A DNA stretch of 64,000 nt from Lysobacteraceae bacterium NML93-0793 (GTDB lineage: Bacteria; Pseudomonadota; Gammaproteobacteria; Xanthomonadales; Xanthomonadaceae), in contig NTJG01000010.1 of NCBI GenBank assembly GCA_002324875.1, positions 50,831 to 114,830 of the forward strand, written 5' to 3'. The notes beneath the pieces were generated by a model. The model had not been told where the DNA came from, made no database searches, and worked only from the letters and a program-made list of their open reading frames with translations. Positions 32,043 to 39,046 of the stretch are shown here, in pieces. Position 1 is the stretch's first letter; each line of letters starts with the position of its first letter. The translations under genes were made by a program, and so were the position numbers.

Positions 32043-32062
32043 GCGCCGCGGTGCGCGTGGGC

Positions 32063-32563
32063 TCAGTCGGCTGACGCGCCGGTGTCGAGTTCCGTGCGCA
32101 GATCGCGCTCGAGCTGCTGCAGCATCGGAATCACCAGGCGCTGCACGGCGGTCATCGTGTTCTGCATCAGCAGCGGCATCTTGTCGAGCAGGTTCTGGCC
32201 GGCCGGGCTGCTGTAGAAGCTCACCATCGCCTCGGTGTCCTCGGCGGTGAAGGTCTCCATGTAGATCTCGCGGTAGATCGGCTGCAGCGAGTCCCACGAC
32301 AGCGCCGATTCGACCGCACGCAGCGACGACGCCGCGGCACGCAGCGCCGCCTCGCGCTGCTGCGGATCGGCGTCCTGGGTGAGCTGTTCGATCATCTGCT
32401 GCTGCGAGGCCATGACCTGCGGAATCACCGCATTGGCGGTCTGCTCGGCGCGCATCACCTCCAGCAGGCGGTCGATCTGGGCTTCGCTTGGCGGCGCGGC
32501 GTGCGCGAGCGGTGCGCAGAAGGCGAGGGCGAGCAGGGCGGCGAGGTGCAGGCGACGTGCCAT
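32063..32563 (-). CDS. DUF2059-family exported protein
   Basis: A 166-residue protein with a Sec signal peptide (residues 1-21, ending AHAAP) and an all-helical DUF2059 domain (SEAQIDRLLEVMRAEQ at the start; FTAEDTEAMVSFYSSPAGQNLLDKMP as the conserved centre). Function unknown; the family is common in Gram-negative periplasm. The start at 32563 gives a clean signal peptide and has GGAG upstream on the minus strand. Confidence 0.88.
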   Translation of the reverse strand: MARRLHLAALLALAFCAPLAHAAPPSEAQIDRLLEVMRAEQTANAVIPQVMASQQQMIEQLTQDADPQQREAALRAAASSLRAVESALSWDSLQPIYREIYMETFTAEDTEAMVSFYSSPAGQNLLDKMPLLMQNTMTAVQRLVIPMLQQLERDLRTELDTGASAD

Positions 32564-32670
32564 CGGAGAACTCCGTTTGTCCGTGAGTGGGCCGCTACTG
32601 TAAACCGTGCACCCCGACGCGCCGGCTGCGCACACGGCCTGCGCCGGGCCAGCGTCTACAATCGCCGCCG

Positions 32671-33081
32671 ATGACCACGCCGCCCGCCATTCCCGAAGAG
32701 GAGCTCGTCGAACGCTTCGTGCGCGCGAGCGGGCCGGGCGGACAGAACGTCAACAAGGTGGCCACCGCGGTCGAGCTGCGCTTCGACATCGCCGGCTCGC
32801 CGTCGTTGCCCGAGCCGGTGCGTGCGCGGCTGCTGGCCCGGCGCGACCGCCGTCTCACCGATGCCGGTGTGCTGGTGATCAACGCCCAGCGCTTCCGCAC
32901 CCAGGAGCGCAACCGCGAGGACGCGCGCGAGCGTCTCGCCGCGTTCATCGCCGCCGGCTACGTGGTGCCCAAGGCGCGGGTCGCCACCCGGCCCACGCGC
33001 GGATCGAAGGAACGCCGGCTGGGCGCCAAGCGTGAACGCAGTACCATCAAGCGCGGTCGCGCCGTGCGCGACTGGGATTGA
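32671..33081 (+). CDS. arfB: Alternative ribosome-rescue factor ArfB (peptidyl-tRNA hydrolase)
   Basis: Releases nascent chains from ribosomes stalled on non-stop mRNA. The 136-residue protein has the release-factor motif GPGGQNVNK with GGQ at residues 23-25 and a basic C-terminal tail (SKERRLGAKRERSTIKRGR) that enters the empty mRNA channel. Length is typical of ArfB (about 140), much shorter than RF1/RF2. Confidence 0.95.
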   Translation: MTTPPAIPEEELVERFVRASGPGGQNVNKVATAVELRFDIAGSPSLPEPVRARLLARRDRRLTDAGVLVINAQRFRTQERNREDARERLAAFIAAGYVVPKARVATRPTRGSKERRLGAKRERSTIKRGRAVRDWD

Positions 33082-33114
33082 TCCGCCCTTGCAGGCCCTT
33101 TGCGCCGAGGACGC

Positions 33115-33723
33115 ATGAGCACTTCGAAGTACCCGTTCCTGATTCCCGTCCCGCCCAATGCGCCGCGCGTGAAGCCCAGCCGCCTCGCGCGCTGGATCGG
33201 CCGCAGCATCCTGCGCCTCGGCGGCTGGCGCGTGATCGGTGAACTGCCCGACGTCTCGCGCCTGGTGCTGATCGGCGCGCCGCATTCCTCCAACTGGGAC
33301 GGCGTGTGGGGCTTCGCCGCCAAGGCCGCCCTGGGCCTGGACATCCGCGTGCTCGGCAAGGATTCGCTGTTCCGCGTGCCGGTGCTCGGCTGGGCACTGC
33401 GCGGCCTGGGCGTGATTCCGGTGGACCGCAGCCGCGCCTCGCGCGTCATCGAACAGGCCGCCGCGGCCATCCACGGCCCTGAGCCGTTCTGGTACGGCCT
33501 CGCGCCCGAGGGCACCCGCAAGCGGGTGGAACGCTGGAAGACCGGCTTCTGGAAGATCGCCAGGGCCGCCAACGTGCCGATCCAGACCCTGTACTTCCAC
33601 TACCCCGACAAGGTCATCGGCTTCGGCCCGCTGATCCAGCCCAGCGACGATCCCGATGCCGACATGGCGATGATCCGCGCCTGGTACGCGCCGTGGATGG
33701 GCAAGAACCGCGGGACGGTTTGA
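33115..33723 (+). CDS. PlsC-type 1-acyl-sn-glycerol-3-phosphate acyltransferase family protein
   Basis: Probable acyl transfer to a lysophospholipid or related lipid. The 202-residue protein has the HX4D motif (HSSNWD, H57-D62) and the APEGTRKR segment equivalent to the EGTR substrate motif. Membrane association is suggested only by short hydrophobic stretches. The start at 33115 (MSTSKYPF) is preferred over an upstream in-frame codon. It lies 33 bases after arfB. The 294-base gap that follows has no convincing gene. Confidence 0.9.
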   Translation: MSTSKYPFLIPVPPNAPRVKPSRLARWIGRSILRLGGWRVIGELPDVSRLVLIGAPHSSNWDGVWGFAAKAALGLDIRVLGKDSLFRVPVLGWALRGLGVIPVDRSRASRVIEQAAAAIHGPEPFWYGLAPEGTRKRVERWKTGFWKIARAANVPIQTLYFHYPDKVIGFGPLIQPSDDPDADMAMIRAWYAPWMGKNRGTV

Positions 33724-34017
33724 CTCGGCCTGCCTGACCGTTCGAGCGCGTGGCCACCGCGCGCTTCGCCCGGGACCGCCGCGCCTGACGCGGTAACGCG
33801 GTCGTCGTGACCCCGCACCCGCGTAGCCACCCTCTCCGTCGAGCGTCGCCTCGACGTGCGCGCACCTGACGCCCGACTTTGCCGATCCCGGGCATTCGGG
33901 CGCGGCCAACCAACGGCCTATTCCACCGCCCCCGCGACAGGCGCACGCTGCGCGGCTGGCGGGCCGCACGACGCGACCGACGCCATCACCGCGTTGTCTT
34001 TTCCGGAGTTGCCACCC

Positions 34018-36168
34018 ATGTTGCGTCCTCTGCTCCTGTCGTCCGCGATCGCGCTGGCCCTCGTCGCCTGCGGCGACCGCACAGCCCCCGAGTCCACGAT
34101 GACCGCCACTGAAACCGCCACCGCCGCGCCGGCCGAGAATGCGTTGATGACGGCCAGCACGCTGCCGTTCCAGGCCCCGCCCTTCGATCGCCTGAAAGAC
34201 GCCGACTACCAGCCGGCCATCGAAGAGGGCATGAAGCAGCACCTGGCCGAGATCCGCGCCATCGTCGACAACCCCGAGGCGCCGACCTTCGAGAACACCA
34301 TCGAAGCCATGGAGCGCAGCGGCGAACTGCTCACGCGCAGCGCCAACGTCTTCTTCATGCTCACCGGCGCCAATACCAACGCCACCCTGCAGGCCGCCGA
34401 GGAAGCGCTGGCGCCCAAGCTCGCCGAACACAGCGACGCGATCTATCTGGATCCGGCGCTGTTCGCGCGCGTCAAGACGCTGTTCGACCAGCGCGCCACG
34501 CTGGGCCTCACGCCCGAGCAGGCCACCGTGCTCGAGCACACGCACGACGGCTTCGTCCGCGCCGGCGCCCTGCTGAATGACGCCGACAAGGCCGAGCTGC
34601 GCGCGCTCAACTCCGAGTCGTCGACGCTGTCCACCGCGTTCGGCAACAAGCTGCTGGCGGCAAGCAACGCCGGCGGCGTGTTCGTCACCGATGTCGCCGA
34701 ACTCGACGGCCTCGACGAAGGCGCGATCGCGGCCGCCGCCGATGCCGCCAAGGCGGCCGGCAAAGAAGGCCAGTGGCTGCTGAGCCTGCAGAACACCACC
34801 CAGCAGCCGGTGCTCGCCTCGCTGAAGAACCGCGCCTTGCGCGAGCGCGTGCTCGCCGCGTCCACCGGCCGCGCCGAGAAGGGCGATGCCAACGACACCC
34901 GCGCCACCATCCAGCGCCTGGCCGAAATCCGCGCGCGTCAGGCACAGCTGCTCGGCTTCCCGAACTACGCCGCCTACAGCATCACCGACCAGATGGCGAA
35001 GACGCCGGAAGCCGCGCTCAAACTGCTCACCGACACCGTGCCCGCCGCCACCGCGCGTGCGCGCGCCGAGCTCGCCAAGATCCAGGGCGTGGTGGATGCG
35101 CAGAACGGCGGCTTCACCGCCGGCGCCGCCGACTGGGACTTCTACGCCGAGCAGGTGCGCAAGGCCGAGTTCGATCTCGACGAGGCTCAGATAAAGCCCT
35201 ACTTCGAGCTCGACCGCGTGCTCAAGGACGGCGTGTTCTTCGCCGCCAACCAGCTCTACGGCATCACCGCCACCGAGCGCACCGACATCCCGGTCTATCA
35301 CCCCGACGTGCGCGTGTTCGACATCAAGGACGAAGACGGCACCCAGATCGCGCTCTTCTATCTCGACCCCTTCAAGCGCGACAGCAAGCAGGGCGGCGCG
35401 TGGATGGGCAACTTCGTCGAGCAGAACGGCCTGACCGGCACGATTCCGGTGGTCTACAACGTCGAGAACTTCACGAAACCTGCGGCCGGTCAGCCCGCGC
35501 TGCTGAGCTTCGACGACGTGACCACGCTGTTCCACGAATTCGGCCACGCCCTGCACGGCTTCTTCTCGAAGACGACGTATCCGTCGGTCGCCGGCACCAA
35601 CACCCCGCGCGACTTCGTCGAGTTCCCTTCGCAGTTCAACGAGCACTGGGCGCTCGACCCCAAGGTCTTCGCCAACTACGCCAAGCACCATCAGACCGGC
35701 GAGGCGATGCCGCAGGAACTGGTCGAGAAGATCGTCACCGCACGCACCTTCAACCAGGGCTATGCGACCACCGAATATCTCTCGGCCGCCCTGCTCGACC
35801 TCGCCTGGCACACGCTGCCCGCCGGCGAAGCCAGGCAGGACGTCGACGCCTTCGAGAAGCAGGCGCTGGAGACGTACAAGGTCGACCTCGCCGCCGTGCC
35901 GCCGCGCTACCGCACGAGTTACTTCAGCCACATCTGGGGCGGCGGTTATGCGGCCGGTTATTACGCCTACTTCGGCGCCGAAGTCCTCGACCACGACGCC
36001 TTCCAGTGGTTCCGCGAGAACGGTGGCCTGACCCGCGAGAACGGCCAGATCTTCCGCGACAAGATCCTGTCTATCGGGCATTCGCGTGATCTGGTGGTGG
36101 CGTATCGGGAATTCCGCGGGAAGGAGCCGAGCGTGGAGCCGTTGTTGGAGCATCGGGGGTTGAGGTGA
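34018..36168 (+). CDS. dcp: M3-family metallopeptidase lipoprotein (dipeptidyl carboxypeptidase-like)
   Basis: Exported zinc peptidase that removes C-terminal dipeptides or digests oligopeptides. The 716-residue protein has a lipoprotein signal (ALVACGD, Cys near residue 18), a Thr/Ala-rich linker, and a thimet-type helical body with the zinc motif HEFGH at about residues 506-510. This is followed by EFPSQFNEHW carrying the third ligand Glu, and by the substrate loop HIWGGGYAAGYYAYF. ATG 34018 was chosen over the longer frame because it opens the signal peptide. It is the last conserved gene before the cassette array. Confidence 0.93.
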   Translation: MLRPLLLSSAIALALVACGDRTAPESTMTATETATAAPAENALMTASTLPFQAPPFDRLKDADYQPAIEEGMKQHLAEIRAIVDNPEAPTFENTIEAMERSGELLTRSANVFFMLTGANTNATLQAAEEALAPKLAEHSDAIYLDPALFARVKTLFDQRATLGLTPEQATVLEHTHDGFVRAGALLNDADKAELRALNSESSTLSTAFGNKLLAASNAGGVFVTDVAELDGLDEGAIAAAADAAKAAGKEGQWLLSLQNTTQQPVLASLKNRALRERVLAASTGRAEKGDANDTRATIQRLAEIRARQAQLLGFPNYAAYSITDQMAKTPEAALKLLTDTVPAATARARAELAKIQGVVDAQNGGFTAGAADWDFYAEQVRKAEFDLDEAQIKPYFELDRVLKDGVFFAANQLYGITATERTDIPVYHPDVRVFDIKDEDGTQIALFYLDPFKRDSKQGGAWMGNFVEQNGLTGTIPVVYNVENFTKPAAGQPALLSFDDVTTLFHEFGHALHGFFSKTTYPSVAGTNTPRDFVEFPSQFNEHWALDPKVFANYAKHHQTGEAMPQELVEKIVTARTFNQGYATTEYLSAALLDLAWHTLPAGEARQDVDAFEKQALETYKVDLAAVPPRYRTSYFSHIWGGGYAAGYYAYFGAEVLDHDAFQWFRENGGLTRENGQIFRDKILSIGHSRDLVVAYREFRGKEPSVEPLLEHRGLR

Positions 36169-36253
36169 TGCGGGACAGCTGACGCGCGAGACGCGCGCCA
36201 GAAGAAGCAGCAAGGATCGGGGCGGCCTTCGGGTCGCCCCGGTTCGTTTGGGG

Positions 36254-36314
36254 CGTGCATATCGAACAATTCGAGCGAATAAAGCGTTATCGCGCAGAAT
36301 CTTCGATATGCACG
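36254..36314. repeat. 61-base stem-loop at the left edge of the cassette array
   Basis: Arms 36254-36266 and 36302-36314 form a perfect 13-bp inverted repeat. The left arm plus the next bases (GTGCATATCG-5 bases-TTCGAGCG) recurs as a direct repeat at 36415-36437, 10 bases before the GTTAGGT that opens the array. Size resembles an attC, but the ends do not match the RYYYAAC/GTTRRRY consensus. Confidence 0.6.
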
Positions 36315-36414
36315 GTGAACCAGATGCGGAATTGAGCAGGCACACTTTCCGCAAGTTCCTGATGGAAAAGGCGGAACAGAACCGATTGACCCGAGGAGGG
36401 TCTGAAGACAGGAT

Positions 36415-36453
36415 GTGCATATCGCGCTTTTCGAGCGCTATATCTTGTTAGGT
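36415..36453 (+). repeat. Left-boundary half site (remnant attC or attI)
   Basis: An imperfect hairpin (ATATCGCGCT...AGCGCTATAT) ends in the consensus R' box GTTAGGT (36447-36453), after which cassette 1 begins. The upstream R'' expected of a full attC is missing, so either the preceding cassette was deleted or this is a decayed attI. Confidence 0.65.
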
Positions 36454-36466
36454 GCTAGGAGGCACT

Positions 36467-36994
36467 ATGTCGATCACTGAAAGTAAGATCAAAACATCAA
36501 TCCGCGCGCACTGGTTCGTGCTTGCTGCTGCTGTTGTGCTCATGGGCGACATTGCACTTGCTTTACTGGATGACTGGTCTGATCCCCGGTTGCTTGAGGC
36601 TGGCATTCTCTTTGACCTGAGCGTTGTAGTGCCGGCGCTTTATCTTTGGTGCTATCGCTCTCGTGGCAAAGCTGCCATTGTTCGTGCCATTGCGCTGAGT
36701 TGCCTCGGCATTTGGGTTGCCGGCCACATCGTGCCAAACGAGCACCATCAAGTCCTTAGCACCGTCGGCTTCATACGCTATGTTGGTCTCGCCGTGCTAA
36801 TTGTCATTGAGCTGAAGCTCGTGGCCATGATCTTCCGCGCCACCTTCCGGCGTGACAATGACGCAGCACCAACGGTATTGGCGACTGCCAAAGGTGCTGG
36901 CATGCCTGAGTGGGCAGCTCGTCTCATGGCCTGGGAGGCTTCGCTGTGGCGCAAGGCATGGGACGCAGTTAGGCGTATGGTTGGTCGCAACTAG
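36467..36994 (+). CDS. Cassette 1: multi-pass membrane protein, unknown function
   Basis: A 175-residue protein with four predicted helices (about residues 15-37, 43-65, 72-90 and 98-125) and a charged, Trp-containing C-terminal tail (WAARLMAWEASLWRKAWDAVRRM) that could lie along the membrane. ATG 36467 is chosen because AGGAGG (36457-36462) precedes it by 4 bases; a GTG at 36452 is also in frame. Base composition and codons are less GC-rich than in flanking genes. The stop codon TAG overlaps the R'' arm of its attC, a compact arrangement normal for cassettes. Confidence 0.85.
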   Translation: MSITESKIKTSIRAHWFVLAAAVVLMGDIALALLDDWSDPRLLEAGILFDLSVVVPALYLWCYRSRGKAAIVRAIALSCLGIWVAGHIVPNEHHQVLSTVGFIRYVGLAVLIVIELKLVAMIFRATFRRDNDAAPTVLATAKGAGMPEWAARLMAWEASLWRKAWDAVRRMVGRN

Positions 36995-36995
36995 C

Positions 36996-37055
36996 ACCTA
37001 ACAATTCATTCAAGCCGACGCCGCTTCGCGGCGCGGCTTAATTCAAGCGTTAGAC
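36996..37055 (+). repeat. attC 1
   Basis: R'' ACCTAAC (36996-37002) to R' GTTAGAC (37049-37055), 60 bases, with an inner stem CAAGCCGACGCCGC/GCGGCGCGGCTT. Short attC of the xanthomonad type. Its R'' matches the start of cassette 1 over 11 bases in reverse complement. Confidence 0.95.
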
Positions 37056-37160
37056 GCCGGTTGGAGCATGCGGCTGCTCACAGAAAAAGTGCTGCAACAA
37101 GACTATTGTTTGTGCCTCATAAACGGCACCCTTTCGCCTTCCAGACCGATGGAGGGAAGC

Positions 37161-37493
37161 ATGAAGAACTGGCTGTTTCTTGGAGTTGCAATCTTAGGTG
37201 AAGTGGTCGCAACGTCCGCATTGAAGTCAAGTTATGGATTCACGAAACTGGCACCATCAACTGTGGTTGTAGTTGGCTACGCAATCGCGTTTTACTTCCT
37301 GTCCCTCGCCCTTAAATCCATACCTGTTGGCATCGCATACGCGGTCTGGGCTGGGGCCGGTATTGCGTTGGTGACAGCTATCGCTTGGTTTGTTTACGGA
37401 CAAAAGCTCGATGCGTGGGGGTTTGTCGGCATCGGTCTTATTGTTAGTGGGGTCGCTGTGCTGAACTTGCTATCGAAGGCCAGCGCCCACTAA
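37161..37493 (+). CDS. Cassette 2: QacE-like small multidrug resistance efflux protein
   Basis: Proton-coupled SMR antiporter, 110 residues with four helices. The essential Glu is E14 (ILGEVVATS); the family segments [31 protein letters not shown] and [18 protein letters not shown] are intact. From memory it closely resembles QacE of class 1 integrons, with an identical ending [13 protein letters not shown] proteins of this group export quaternary ammonium compounds, or guanidinium in other subtypes; the subtype here is inferred from resemblance. GGAGGG precedes the ATG by 5 bases. A TTG-initiated 141-residue frame from 37068 is unlikely. About 105 bases separate R' from the start. Confidence 0.95.
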   Translation: MKNWLFLGVAILGEVVATSALKSSYGFTKLAPSTVVVVGYAIAFYFLSLALKSIPVGIAYAVWAGAGIALVTAIAWFVYGQKLDAWGFVGIGLIVSGVAVLNLLSKASAH

Positions 37494-37502
37494 TCGCCCG
37501 GC

Positions 37503-37562
37503 ATCTAACAATTTATTCAAGCCGACGCCGCTTCGCGGCGCGGCTTAATTCGGGTGTTAGAC
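37503..37562 (+). repeat. attC 2
   Basis: R'' ATCTAAC (37503-37509) to R' GTTAGAC (37556-37562), 60 bases, with a core nearly identical to attC 1. The R'' region matches the start of cassette 2 at 10 of 11 bases in reverse complement. Confidence 0.95.
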
Positions 37563-37580
37563 CTCACGGGAAAGGAACTG

Positions 37581-37985
37581 ATGATCCGAAAGATTCTTGC
37601 CGTCCTAGCCGGCTTCGTTATCTGGTCCGCCCTGTGGTTCGCTGCCAATGCAGCGCTCGCGGCGACCGGAATGCTTCCGCAGCCAGGTATGGCCGTAACA
37701 GATGGCGATGTGCTCACTCTGCTGCTGGCCTCGAGTGCAGTGGCGTCGTTAGTCGCCGGCTTCTCAACCTCCTGGCTGAGTCGTACGCCCGGTCACAAGG
37801 CTGCTCTTTGGTGCGGCCTGCTGCTCCTTGCCGTTGGTGTTGCGGTGCAGGCGCAGTACTGGAGCCTCATGCCGGTCTGGTATCACATGGCATTCCTACT
37901 CCTGCTGGTTCCAATGTGCCTAGTGGGCAGCCGGATGCGGCATAACAGTTTTTCCAAGCGTACGCCGCGCCACGGCGCGGATTGA
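37581..37985 (+). CDS. Cassette 3, first gene: small membrane protein
   Basis: A 134-residue protein with four predicted helices (about residues 4-27, 43-62, 72-90 and 95-117). No family recognised with confidence; the layout is that of small DUF-type membrane proteins. GGAAAGG precedes the ATG at a good distance. The last 18 residues, rich in Arg/His/Lys, are encoded by a decayed attC-like stem (from 37940), so the original stop has probably been lost and the frame extended. Confidence 0.8.
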   Translation: MIRKILAVLAGFVIWSALWFAANAALAATGMLPQPGMAVTDGDVLTLLLASSAVASLVAGFSTSWLSRTPGHKAALWCGLLLLAVGVAVQAQYWSLMPVWYHMAFLLLLVPMCLVGSRMRHNSFSKRTPRHGAD

Positions 37986-37988
37986 CTC
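37940..37988 (+). repeat. Decayed internal attC-like stem
   Basis: GCATAAC (37940-37946) resembles an R'' box with one mismatch, followed by a GC-rich hairpin (GCCGCGCC/GGCGCGG), but no GTTRRRY follows before the next gene. It does not pair with the start of cassette 3, so it is unlikely to be a working boundary. Confidence 0.6.
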
Positions 37989-38032
37989 AGCCTCAAACCT
38001 ATTGGCTTACATTCGAGTACTTGGAGCGAAAG

Positions 38033-38593
38033 ATGGCAGACCTTGATAAGGCCTTGGCTACCCAGATCAAGAACATCGAGGCGCGCACTGGAAAGACTCT
38101 AGATCAGCTTGTGGCGCTCGTTCGAGGTTGCGGCCTCGCCAAGCACAGCGAGGTAGTTCGAATGCTGAAAACTGATCTGGGCATTGGCCATGGAGACGCA
38201 AACACGGTTGCTCACTTGGCCAGGGATGCAGCAGAAGAACCAAAAATTTCCGCTGCTGACACACTTGACGCACTTTATACTGGCCCTAAAGCCGGGCTGC
38301 GTCCAATTCATGATGCTCTACTCGCGCAGCTGAATAAGCTGGGTGCATTTGAGTCAGCGCCGAAGCAGAAGTACGTGAGCTATCGCCGAAAGAAGCAGTT
38401 TGTGATGATTGGCCCTGCTACTAATACGCGAGTGGATCTTGGGTTGAACATCAAAGAGCTGCCATCCTCTCAGCGTTTGGAAAGGCTTCCAGCAGGCCAG
38501 ATGTGCAACTTCCGTGTGAAGCTTACGGACAAAGCGCAAGTCGATGCGGAGCTTGTGGATTGGGTAAGAGCCGCCTATGAGGCGGCCGGCTAG
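38033..38593 (+). CDS. Cassette 3, second gene: DUF4287/DUF5655-like protein
   Basis: A 186-residue soluble protein. The N-terminal part (about residues 5-65) fits DUF4287: IEARTGKTLDQLVALVRGCGLAKHSEVVRMLKTDLGIGHGDANTVAH. The C-terminal part (about 80-185) fits the DUF5655 DNA/nucleotide-metabolism-like domain: ALYTGPKAGLRPIHDALLAQL, YVSYRRKKQFVMIGPATNTRVDLGLN. Both are uncharacterised. ATG 38033 has GGAG 7 bases upstream; a TTG at 37982 would overlap the previous gene's end. It shares one mobile unit with the preceding membrane protein. Confidence 0.85.
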   Translation: MADLDKALATQIKNIEARTGKTLDQLVALVRGCGLAKHSEVVRMLKTDLGIGHGDANTVAHLARDAAEEPKISAADTLDALYTGPKAGLRPIHDALLAQLNKLGAFESAPKQKYVSYRRKKQFVMIGPATNTRVDLGLNIKELPSSQRLERLPAGQMCNFRVKLTDKAQVDAELVDWVRAAYEAAG

Positions 38594-38599
38594 CAGCAG

Positions 38600-38659
38600 G
38601 TCTAACAGTTCATTCAAGCCGACGCCGCTTCGCGGCACGGCTTAATTCTGGTGTTAGGC
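38600..38659 (+). repeat. attC 3 (closing the two-gene cassette 3)
   Basis: R'' GTCTAAC (38600-38606) to R' GTTAGGC (38653-38659), 60 bases, with the common core. Its R'' pairs with the start of cassette 3 at 37557, not with any site directly before the DUF4287 gene. Confidence 0.94.
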
Positions 38660-38691
38660 CTGTGTTGACAGTAATCGTACGGAGTAGCGCA

Positions 38692-38904
38692 ATGAGTAAG
38701 AACTTTGGACTCTCAAACATCTATCTCAAGGTTGGCCTTGCTTTGGTTGCCATTTCGCTGACCATTCTGGTCGCTGCGTTTCTCGTTCCATCGGCCGCAA
38801 GATACCTAAGTGGCAGCGTTGCTGGCTTCTGCTTCATCTCGGGCGCTGTTCTCTACGCCATTGGCCGTATTGCGCAGGTCAGGCGCTCTAGCGCACAGGC
38901 CTAA
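38692..38904 (+). CDS. Cassette 4: 70-residue membrane protein
   Basis: A small protein with two predicted helices (about residues 12-34 and 40-60) and a short basic tail (RIAQVRRSSAQA). Unknown function. ATG 38692 has GGAG 7 bases upstream; a TTG at 38662 would give 80 residues. The stop TAA lies within the R'' box of its attC. Small two-helix proteins are frequent in integron cassettes and mostly uncharacterised. Confidence 0.75.
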   Translation: MSKNFGLSNIYLKVGLALVAISLTILVAAFLVPSAARYLSGSVAGFCFISGAVLYAIGRIAQVRRSSAQA

Positions 38905-39010
38905 CAATGCGTTCAAGCCGAAGCCGCTTCGTTCCGCAAAGCACATGGCAGATACAGCTTGCCATGTGCTTCGCTCCACTGCGCGTCTCGGCTTAACTTA
39001 GGTGTTAGGC
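38899..39010 (+). repeat. attC 4 (long form with a second hairpin)
   Basis: R'' GCCTAAC (38899-38905) to R' GTTAGGC (39004-39010), 112 bases. The inner loop carries its own stem (GCACATGGCA pairing with TGCCATGTGC, around 38941-38969). R'' pairs with the start of cassette 4 over 11 of 11 bases. Confidence 0.93.
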
Positions 39011-39046
39011 GGCATCCACCGTTGACGAGGGCGGACAGGCTTTCCC

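Noticed and set aside
32656..36420. 1254-residue minus-strand frame opposite arfB, the acyltransferase and the M3 peptidase
   Set aside because: Spans three well-supported plus-strand genes and crosses into the array; composition is that of antisense of high-GC3 genes.
36308..36451. 47-codon frame ending in the left boundary R' box
   Set aside because: No ribosome site seen, lies between direct repeats; mentioned under the left-edge finding but not listed as a gene.
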